5,321 bases of DNA from Novosphingobium sp. (lineage in GTDB: Bacteria; Pseudomonadota; Alphaproteobacteria; Sphingomonadales; Sphingomonadaceae): positions 1 through 5,321 of the forward strand of contig JAIXYF010000156.1 in the NCBI GenBank assembly GCA_027490345.1, given 5' to 3'. Below are positions 1 to 5,321 of the stretch, in pieces. The notes beneath the pieces were generated by a model. That model worked only from the letters and a program-made list of their open reading frames with translations, was not told the origin of the DNA and ran no database searches. The position numbers were made by a program, and so were the translations under genes. Position 1 is the first letter of the stretch. Every line of letters begins with the position of its first letter.

Positions 1-1536
1 ACTGCGCAGCCTGCGCAGTTGTGGACGCTCGCCGGCCTGCTGTTTACGCTGCTGTTCATCGTGGCGCTGCTCAGCTCGCTGCGGGTGGTGGTGATGAACC
101 TGTTCGAGCGGCGCCTGTTCGCCCGCATCGTTGCCGAAATCACGATCCGCGCGGTCCATGCGCGCGATCCCTTTTTCGGCGATGCGCGCCGGGCCGATCT
201 GTTCAACCGGTTCTTCGATCTCACCGTCGTGCAAAAGGCCGTGCCCAGCCTGCTCATCGGCGGCTTCACCATCGTGCTGCAATCGGCGGTCGGTCTGGTT
301 GTCACCAGCTTCTATCACCCCTTCTTCCTCGCCTTCAACGTGGTGCTGCTGCTTGCGCTGCTGATCGTGTGGCTGGTGTGGTCGCGCGGTTCGATGACCA
401 GCGCGGTCGCGCTCAGCCACGCCAAGCACGATACCGCGCGCTGGCTGGAAAGCGTCGGCGGCTCCAACGGCTTCTACAAGTCCAGCCGCCATGTCGGCTT
501 CGCGATGGACCGGTCCGAGGCCGCCACCGCCAACTACATCGCCAAGCACAAGAAGTATTTCCGCTACAGCTTCGCGCAGACGCTGGCGTTCTTCATGCTC
601 TATGCCATCGCCTCGGCGGCGCTGCTCGCGCTGGGCGGCAATCTGATCCTGGCGGGCGAGCTGACCATCGGCCAGCTCGTCGGCGCAGAACTGATCCTCT
701 CGGGCGTGTTCTATGGCGTGAGCCAGCTGGGCTGGTATCTCGATACGTTCTACGATCTCGTTGCCAGCTGCGAGGAACTGTCGCTGCTCTATGGCATCGC
801 GCAGGAAAAGCTGCCCATTCCCAGCAACCACGGCCCGCGTGATGGCGCGATTGCCCTGCGCGATGTGCGGCTTGGCGAAACCCAGCTCCATTTCGCGCTC
901 GCGGCTGGGGAGCGCCTTGTCACCGTGCCCGAGGCCGGGGTGGAACGCACGCTCTCGATGCTGCTCAAGCGCCATGTCGCGCCCGATCATGGGCTGGTCA
1001 CGGTGGGCGGCTCGGATCTGGGCGGGCTCAACATGTATCTGCTGCGCTCCGAGATCATCGTGCTCGACCGGCCGACGATTGTGGAAGTCACCATCCGCGA
1101 ATACCTTGATCTGGCGGTCTCGGATGCCACCTCGGCCAGCATTCTCGATGCCATCGAAGCGGTTGGCCTGAGCGAACGCATCGCCATGCTGCCCGATGGC
1201 CTCGATACCCCCCTCGCCTCCTCGGGCTGGCCGCTCACCGTGGGCGAAGTGATGGAACTGAAGCTCGCCAACGCGCTGCTGGCCTGCCCCAAAGTCCTCG
1301 TCCTTGCGCCGGTGTTCGATGTGATGCCGCCCGCGCAGCTGTTTGGCGTGCTCGAACGGCTCAAGGCAGCGGGCACCACCGTACTGGTGTGCACCTCGCG
1401 CCCCGGCGCCTTCGCGCTCGATGGCTGGCTGTGGCTCGGCCGCCGCGAACAGATCCGCTTCGCTTCGGCCGCCGAACTGCAAGCCCATGTCAAGGACCGG
1501 CAGGACCGGAACCGGGAGACCACGCGTGGCCTATAG
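1..1536 (+). CDS. ABC half-transporter (TMD-NBD) with degenerate ATPase motifs, 5' partial
   Basis: This is the inner-membrane component of a tripartite export system. The frame is open from base 1 to the TAG at 1534-1536. The first possible start (TTG at 19) falls just before what looks like TM2 of an ABC exporter, so TM1 and perhaps 50-70 residues probably lie upstream. Hydrophobic segments lie at about 25-90, 247-315, 322-381, 580-655 and 670-740. The exporter-like motif LFNRFFD (199-219) precedes the third-helix region. The nucleotide-binding domain spans about 841-1480 and keeps the ABC layout, but its motifs are altered. PEAGVERTL (928-954) replaces Walker A, with the Lys position now Glu. 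The Q-loop Gln is Asp (1066-1068). LTVGE (1234-1248) replaces LSGGQ. Walker B Asp-Glu is Ala-Pro (1306-1311). The H-loop His is Ser (1396-1398). The A-loop aromatic is not evident. No peptidase domain is visible. The gene overlaps the adaptor gene by 11 bases. Family assignment is firm; ATPase activity is doubtful. Confidence 0.88.
   Translation, partial: TAQPAQLWTLAGLLFTLLFIVALLSSLRVVVMNLFERRLFARIVAEITIRAVHARDPFFGDARRADLFNRFFDLTVVQKAVPSLLIGGFTIVLQSAVGLVVTSFYHPFFLAFNVVLLLALLIVWLVWSRGSMTSAVALSHAKHDTARWLESVGGSNGFYKSSRHVGFAMDRSEAATANYIAKHKKYFRYSFAQTLAFFMLYAIASAALLALGGNLILAGELTIGQLVGAELILSGVFYGVSQLGWYLDTFYDLVASCEELSLLYGIAQEKLPIPSNHGPRDGAIALRDVRLGETQLHFALAAGERLVTVPEAGVERTLSMLLKRHVAPDHGLVTVGGSDLGGLNMYLLRSEIIVLDRPTIVEVTIREYLDLAVSDATSASILDAIEAVGLSERIAMLPDGLDTPLASSGWPLTVGEVMELKLANALLACPKVLVLAPVFDVMPPAQLFGVLERLKAAGTTVLVCTSRPGAFALDGWLWLGRREQIRFASAAELQAHVKDRQDRNRETTRGL
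1514..1518 (+). promoter_or_regulatory. Ribosome binding site for the HlyD-family adaptor
   Basis: GGGAG lies 7 bases before the GTG at 1526. It sits inside the last codons of the ABC gene and decides the GTG start over the downstream ATG at 1574, which has only a G-run directly against it. Confidence 0.7.
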
Positions 1537-2605
1537 GCTTGAACATATCCAGCATTTCCCCACGCTGGCGGGGATGCGCGCGCCGCGCGTGTTCATCATC
1601 ACCGCGTGGATGGTCGCGCTGGCGATCACGGCGGCCGCGCTGGTCATGGCGTTCGTGCCCTGGGTGCAGACCGCCAATGGCGATGGCCAGGTTGTCGCGC
1701 TCAATCCCGATGATCGCCCCGCCGATGTGGCCGCGCTGGTTGGCGGACGCATTGCCGAATGGTACGTGAAGGACGGCCAGCTGGTCGCGGCGGGGGATCC
1801 CATTGCCCGCGTGGTCGATCTCGATCCCGATTATCTCTCGCGCCTCGCTGCCGAACGCGCCCAGATCGAAGCGGAAATCGCCTCGGTCACCCAGTCGCGC
1901 GCCACCGCCATGCTCGATGTCAATCGCGCGCAGGCGCTCTGGCGCGAAGGCCTCATCGCCCGCCGCGATGTCGAACTGGCGCAGATCAAGGTGGCCGAAG
2001 GCGGCGCCAAGCTGGCCGAATCGCGCGCCAAGCTGCAGCGCATCGATGTGATGGTCGCCCGCCAGTCCAGCCAGCTTGTCCGCGCGCCGCGCGCCGGGCG
2101 GATCCAGATGGTCAATGCCGCGCTTTCGGGAGGCGTCGTCTCGGCCGGCACTGTGCTCGCCAGTGTCGCGCCTGAAACGGCGGAGCGCGCCATCGCACTT
2201 TATATCGATGGCCGCGATATTGCGCTGGTGCGCCCCGGCCAGCAGGTCCGGCTCGAATTCGAAGGCTGGCCCGCGATCCAGTTCAGCGGCTGGCCCTCGC
2301 TCGCCCAAGGGATCTTCGATGGCCGCGTGCGCGCGCTCGATCCCACATCCAACGCGGGCAATCTGTTCCGCGTCCTGATCGAACCCGCGCCCGGCAAGCG
2401 CCCATGGCCCGATCTGCGCTTCACCAAGCTGGGCGCCAAGGTGCGCGGCTGGATCCAGATGGAAACCGTGCCGGTGGGCTATGAACTGTGGCGCCAGCTG
2501 AATGATTTCCCGCTGGAATTCAGCGATGATATCAAGGCTTCGATGAGCGGCAAGGGCGGCAAGGACGACGACGCCACCGTGCGCAAGGCCGGAAAGCCGA
2601 AATGA
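1526..2605 (+). CDS. HlyD-family periplasmic adaptor (membrane fusion protein)
   Basis: This protein of 359 residues links the inner-membrane ABC component to the outer-membrane channel. I chose the GTG at 1526 because GGGAG lies 7 bases upstream and it retains the full cytoplasmic N-terminus; an ATG at 1574 is the alternative. One membrane anchor spans residues about 22-44. A lipoyl/biotinyl-like half-motif follows (VGGRI...VKDGQLVAAGDPI, residues 72-93). A short alpha-hairpin covers about 103-184. The second lipoyl half is around LVRAPRAGRI (184-193), and a beta-barrel domain with two GWP motifs (247-249, 255-257) follows. The hairpin tip has R134-x3-L138, matching the TolC-docking pattern RxxxLxxxxxxS, but position 145 is Ala. 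At 359 residues it is shorter than E. coli HlyD (478), mainly in the hairpin. From memory, the GWP repeats and the YELWRQLN-FP segment (319-329) mark a distinct adaptor subfamily. The charged C-terminal tail (about 337-359) looks disordered. Confidence 0.9.
   Translation: MAYRLEHIQHFPTLAGMRAPRVFIITAWMVALAITAAALVMAFVPWVQTANGDGQVVALNPDDRPADVAALVGGRIAEWYVKDGQLVAAGDPIARVVDLDPDYLSRLAAERAQIEAEIASVTQSRATAMLDVNRAQALWREGLIARRDVELAQIKVAEGGAKLAESRAKLQRIDVMVARQSSQLVRAPRAGRIQMVNAALSGGVVSAGTVLASVAPETAERAIALYIDGRDIALVRPGQQVRLEFEGWPAIQFSGWPSLAQGIFDGRVRALDPTSNAGNLFRVLIEPAPGKRPWPDLRFTKLGAKVRGWIQMETVPVGYELWRQLNDFPLEFSDDIKASMSGKGGKDDDATVRKAGKPK
2591..2596 (+). promoter_or_regulatory. Ribosome binding site for the TolC-family gene
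   Basis: GGAAAG lies 5 bases before the ATG at 2602, within the adaptor's last codons. The match to Shine-Dalgarno is moderate. The ATGA stop/start overlap probably adds reinitiation by ribosomes finishing the adaptor. Confidence 0.55.
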
Positions 2606-4008
2606 TCCGCCGACTGATGGCCGTGCTGGCGCTGCTGTGGCCGCTTGCCGCAGCGGGCCAGCAAGCCGCTCCCCTCACGCTGAACGAAGTGCTCGCCAGC
2701 TCCGCGCAACAGGCGCCCCAGATTGTCGAGGCGATGGCCCGCGTCCGCCAGGCAGAAGGCCGCGCGCTCTCGGCGCAAGGCGCGTTTGACACCGTGTTCG
2801 ATGTCGATGCGCAGAGCCGGGTGCTCGGTTTCTATTCGGGAACTTATCTCGAAAGCAAAGCCTCGCGCCCGCTCACCAGCAACGGCGGCTCGATCTATGG
2901 CGGCTACCGGGTCAGCAGCGGCACCTTCCCGATCTATGAGGACAAGGCCTATACCGACCGCTTGGGCGAGCTGAAGATCGGCGGCCTGTTTGCCCTGCTG
3001 CGTGACCGCGCCATCGATGATCGGCGCGGCCGCATCGCCCTGGCCGCGCGCGATATCGATGCCGCCCGGCTTGAACGCGAGATGGTCGCCATCGGCGTGC
3101 AGGCGCGCGCCGCCGCCACCTATCAGAACTGGGTCGCAGCCGGCCTGCGCCTCAAGGCCTATCAGGCCCTGCTTGATCTGGCCGAACAGCGCCGCGCCGG
3201 CATTGCCCGACAGGTTCAGCTTGGCGCGCGCCCGATGATCCTGCTGACCGAGGCCGATACCAATATCGTTCGCCGCCGCGCGCTCGTCGTGCGCTCGCAG
3301 CAGGAATATGATGCCGCCGCCAACGCGCTTTCGTTCTTCTACCGCGACGACAACGGCGAACGCCTGATCGCTGGCCCCGAACGCCTGCCTGCCAGCCTCC
3401 CCGGTTTCCGGCCCACCCGTCCCGGACAGCCCATTGACCGGCCTGACGTCCAGACCCTCAGCGCCCGCCTCGCCCAGTCCGAACTGAGGCTCGCGCTAGC
3501 GGAAAACGAACTCAAGCCCCGCCTCGATGTGCGCGGCGAGCTGGCCTATGATATTGGCGCCAAGGGCCGCGGCGGCAATTCGCGCAATGGCGAGGAAGCC
3601 ATTGTCGGCATCCGGCTCACCGTCCCGCTGCAGCGCCGCGCCGCCAAGGGCAAGATCGCCGAAGCCAACGCCGAAATCGATGGTCTGCGCACCCGCCAGC
3701 AGCTCGTGCGCGAGCAGATCGCAGTCGAAGTGAAGGGCATCGCCATCGCGGTCGACGGCGCCGCCAAAACCGCCCGCCTCGCCGCCGACGAAGCGGCGCT
3801 GGCTGCCGATCTCGCCGCCGCCGAACGCCGCCGCTTCGATCTTGGCGCGAGCGACTTCTTCCTCCTCAACATGCGCGAAGAAGCCGCCACCGATGCAGGC
3901 GTGCGCCTGCTGGACGCACAGGCCCGCGCGGCCTTGGCGGGCATCGACCTTGCTGGCGCGACCGCGGACCGGGCCGCACTGGGGCTGCCCGAGGGGCCTT
4001 TGCCCTAA
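2602..4008 (+). CDS. TolC-family outer-membrane channel protein
   Basis: This 468-residue protein is predicted to trimerise into the outer-membrane exit duct of the export system. It starts at ATG 2602, overlapping the adaptor stop as ATGA, with GGAAAG 5 bases upstream. Residues 1-19 form a signal peptide (basic MIRR, Leu/Ala-rich core, AAAG), with cleavage probable near 18-19. There is no lipobox Cys, so no lipid anchor is expected. The mature protein is Ala-rich and helical with two OEP-type halves. Family marks include RPD (280-282) followed by a long helix and a strand, VPLQRR then a long coiled helix in the second half, and FDLGASDFFLLNMRE (412-426). The N-terminal half carries YGGYRVSSGTFPIY (99-112) and LLRDRAID-RR (132-142). 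I recall this pattern from TolC proteins encoded beside the same adaptor type; that link is memory, not a search. Length is within the usual TolC range. Confidence 0.9.
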   Translation: MIRRLMAVLALLWPLAAAGQQAAPLTLNEVLASSAQQAPQIVEAMARVRQAEGRALSAQGAFDTVFDVDAQSRVLGFYSGTYLESKASRPLTSNGGSIYGGYRVSSGTFPIYEDKAYTDRLGELKIGGLFALLRDRAIDDRRGRIALAARDIDAARLEREMVAIGVQARAAATYQNWVAAGLRLKAYQALLDLAEQRRAGIARQVQLGARPMILLTEADTNIVRRRALVVRSQQEYDAAANALSFFYRDDNGERLIAGPERLPASLPGFRPTRPGQPIDRPDVQTLSARLAQSELRLALAENELKPRLDVRGELAYDIGAKGRGGNSRNGEEAIVGIRLTVPLQRRAAKGKIAEANAEIDGLRTRQQLVREQIAVEVKGIAIAVDGAAKTARLAADEAALAADLAAAERRRFDLGASDFFLLNMREEAATDAGVRLLDAQARAALAGIDLAGATADRAALGLPEGPLP

Positions 4009-4024
4009 GGCATAAACAATGCCT
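4008..4024 (+). terminator. Weak hairpin directly after the TolC-family stop
   Basis: AGGCAT (4008-4013) can pair with ATGCCT (4019-4024) around the loop AAACA, a 6-bp stem starting on the last base of the stop codon. There is no U-run after it, so it is at best a Rho-type or weak terminator, or an mRNA 3'-end stabiliser. Confidence 0.25.
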
Positions 4025-4078
4025 ACCGCGCCTCCCCGTTCTTCTCGAAGCAGGGGCAAGAGCCACGGCACGGCACGA

Positions 4079-4114
4079 TGAGCTCCTTCGGGCGTGCCCG
4101 CGATCCGGGGCTCA
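4079..4114. terminator. Branched inverted repeat near the acyltransferase 3' end
   Basis: TGAGCTCC (4079-4086) pairs with GGGGCTCA (4107-4114) with one G-T pair. Inside, CGGG (4089-4092) pairs with CCCG (4097-4100). It begins two bases past the acyltransferase stop on the minus strand, but in that RNA the G-T pair becomes an A-C mismatch. No U-tract follows on either strand. It may be a structural 3'-end element, or chance in GC-rich DNA. Confidence 0.25.
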
Positions 4115-4116
4115 GC

Positions 4117-5211
4117 TTATCGCCCGCTTGTCTTGTGCAGCAGCCATTGGCGCGCAGGCTGGTCCACCAACCGGTCGGCCAGCCAGGCTAGACCAACGAC
4201 TCCCGCCACCAAGGCCATTTCCAACCCCGGCCTCAGCTCTGGCGGTGCCTGGATCCCCTGCATCCCGTGCCACCAATAATCTGCTTTCGCAAAAGTCGCC
4301 GCAATCGCGGTCAACACCGGTATGTGCAAAACATAGATCGGATAGGATATCCGACCGAGAAATGCGCAGGCCCGGCAGGGGCGCTCCTGCGGCTCGCCGG
4401 TCGAGGCAAACACCAGCAGGGGGAACGCGATCAGGATGGCGGCGAGATCGTAGGCCACCGCCGGTTCAGGGCGCAAAGCCAGGATCACGATCAGGATTGC
4501 GCCCGCCACCACCGGCGGCAGACGCAGCCCGCGCAGCAATCCGGCCTGCCGGATGCGATAGATCGCCACCCCGGCAAAGAACGAGTACACCACGCGCAAT
4601 CCGCCCGATGCGGCGTTCGTGAAATTGGAACCTCCACTGAGTTGGCCATACCACCCGGCGCAGACGAACAGCATCGCCGCCCCTATCCACAGCAGAGCCA
4701 CGAGCAAACGCCAGCCCAGTTTGCGCACGATCACGGCGTACAGCAAGTTGATGACCAGTTCCCAGAACAGAGACCATGAAGGAAAATCAAAGGGATAGAG
4801 GTGCGCATGATCGGCTGAAAGCCACCGCCACGCCGGCAGGAAAAGCACGCCGAGGACCAAGCTGGCGAGCGCAGCACGGACATCACCGCCCAGACCAAAC
4901 AGCATTTGCGCGGCAAAGATCGCGGCGCCGATCGCCGTGCCCAACACATAAAGCGGATATAGCCGGATGACTCGCAAGCGCATGAACGCCGCAAGCCCAA
5001 GTCCCTGCTCCAGCCGCGCGCTGTAGGCATGCTGGATGACAAAGCCACTGAGAACAAAAAACAAATCGACCGCAAGGCTGCTGCTCGGCAGCCATCCCGC
5101 CAGCCCCGCTTCGAGATGCCGTCCCACAACGGCCAGCGCCGCGATCCCGCGCAACAGATCGAGAGACTGGTAAACCTTGCGCGGGACCGGACCTGAACCG
5201 GAAGTGTTCAT
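4117..5211 (-). CDS. Acyltransferase-3 (OafA/YrhL-type) membrane O-acyltransferase
   Basis: This is a 364-residue polytopic inner-membrane protein predicted to transfer an acyl group, often acetyl, onto a sugar hydroxyl of a surface glycan or similar acceptor. Residues 17-32 hold the family hallmark LD-LRGIAAL ending in His, with R21 and H32 in the R-x10-H arrangement. DLFFVLSGF (49-57) and RVIRLYPLY (80-88) follow. A late ISYPIYVLH segment and a C-terminal VDQPARQW, matching the usual E/D-x-P-x-R-x-x end, complete the fold. About ten hydrophobic segments fit the family. There is no C-terminal SGNH domain, so it is the short, single-domain form. Start ATG at 5209-5211 is the only good start: the frame upstream has no ATG, GTG or TTG before a stop at 5263-5265. 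It converges on the export operon and probably shares a transcript with the gene upstream. The acceptor cannot be told from sequence. Confidence 0.93.
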   Translation of the reverse strand: MNTSGSGPVPRKVYQSLDLLRGIAALAVVGRHLEAGLAGWLPSSSLAVDLFFVLSGFVIQHAYSARLEQGLGLAAFMRLRVIRLYPLYVLGTAIGAAIFAAQMLFGLGGDVRAALASLVLGVLFLPAWRWLSADHAHLYPFDFPSWSLFWELVINLLYAVIVRKLGWRLLVALLWIGAAMLFVCAGWYGQLSGGSNFTNAASGGLRVVYSFFAGVAIYRIRQAGLLRGLRLPPVVAGAILIVILALRPEPAVAYDLAAILIAFPLLVFASTGEPQERPCRACAFLGRISYPIYVLHIPVLTAIAATFAKADYWWHGMQGIQAPPELRPGLEMALVAGVVGLAWLADRLVDQPARQWLLHKTSGR

Positions 5212-5223
5212 AGCGATCGAAAA

Positions 5224-5229
5224 CCTCTC
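5224..5229 (-). promoter_or_regulatory. Candidate ribosome binding site for the acyltransferase
   Basis: On the minus strand GAGAGG lies 12 bases before the ATG at 5211. The motif is good but the spacing is longer than ideal. No better purine-rich site is nearer. Confidence 0.4.
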
Positions 5230-5262
5230 GTGCTGGTGGTGAGGTGCGCAATGGCGCGAAGG

Positions 5263-5321
5263 TCAGGGTTTGTCCTGCCGGCGGGCGATCACGACATAGT
5301 TCCGGCTTGCACCCAACTGCC
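5263..5321 (-). CDS. C-terminal fragment, possible SAM-dependent methyltransferase
   Basis: Only the last 18 codons and a TGA stop (5263-5265) are in the window. The visible tail reads QLGASRNYVVIARRQDKP. A hydrophobic beta-strand of the form NYVVIARR followed by a short charged tail is common at the end of class I SAM methyltransferases, where the last strand closes the sheet. The gene points the same way as the acyltransferase, with 51 bases between this stop and that ATG, so co-transcription is likely. Evidence is thin: the coding call rests on the plausible residues and position, and the function is a guess from the tail alone. Confidence 0.45.
   Translation of the reverse strand, partial: QLGASRNYVVIARRQDKP

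Noticed and set aside
2..18. CTGCGCAG occurring twice in a row, each copy palindromic
   Set aside because: Eight-base copies within coding sequence encoding Ala-Gln-Pro-Ala-Gln; too short and too GC-typical to call a repeat element or operator.
21..842. Open frame of 273 codons in another plus frame over the ABC transmembrane domain
   Set aside because: The product is Arg/Ala-rich low-complexity and covers a well-supported membrane domain in frame 1.
1..1536. ABC gene as a pseudogene
   Set aside because: No stop or frameshift across 511 codons, codon use like its neighbours, tidy overlap with the next gene and retained ABC framework all argue for a maintained protein.
1490..2308. Long open frame of 272 codons on the minus strand opposite the adaptor
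   Set aside because: It is a frame shadow of the HlyD-family gene in GC-rich DNA; the translation is rich in Gly, Arg, His and Asp with no recognisable domain, while the plus strand encodes a clear adaptor.
3496..4071. Minus-strand open frame of 191 codons antisense to the TolC-family gene
   Set aside because: Gly/Ala-rich shadow translation without domain character; the opposite strand has strong TolC-family motifs.
4009..4116. Small gene, promoter or RNA in the convergent spacer
   Set aside because: No start with a ribosome binding site and plausible product, no -35/-10 pair, and only short hairpins without U-tracts.

Overview
The window is GC-rich (roughly two-thirds G+C by eye), densely coding, and uses GTG as well as ATG starts. 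It looks like an alphaproteobacterium, most likely of the Sphingomonadales; that placement is inference from base composition and protein style, not a database match.

Left part (1-4008, + strand): three tightly overlapping genes encode a tripartite export system of type I secretion or efflux architecture. First comes an ABC half-transporter whose N-terminus lies before the window. Next is a HlyD-type periplasmic adaptor starting at a GTG (1526) inside the end of the ABC gene. Last is a TolC-type outer-membrane channel protein whose ATG shares an ATGA overlap with the adaptor stop. The overlaps imply one mRNA with translational coupling. Inner-membrane component, adaptor and channel could together span the envelope. 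No substrate gene is visible.

The most notable point is the ABC protein. Its transmembrane domain looks well kept, and its nucleotide-binding domain keeps the overall ABC layout, but every catalytic motif is altered: Walker A lysine, Q-loop glutamine, signature, Walker B Asp-Glu and H-loop histidine. The reading frame is intact, so this looks like a maintained pseudo-ATPase rather than a decaying gene. Either a second, competent ABC subunit supplies ATP hydrolysis, or this export complex works in an unusual way.

Middle (4009-4116): a 108-base spacer between converging transcription units, with two possible hairpins and no U-tract, so terminator calls there are weak.

Right part (4117-5321, - strand): a complete acyltransferase-3 (OafA-like) integral membrane O-acyltransferase. 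Upstream of it, across a 51-base gap, is the last 18 codons of another leftward gene whose C-terminus resembles that of a SAM-dependent methyltransferase. These two probably form a separate glycan or small-molecule modification unit. Nothing in the sequence ties them functionally to the export operon.
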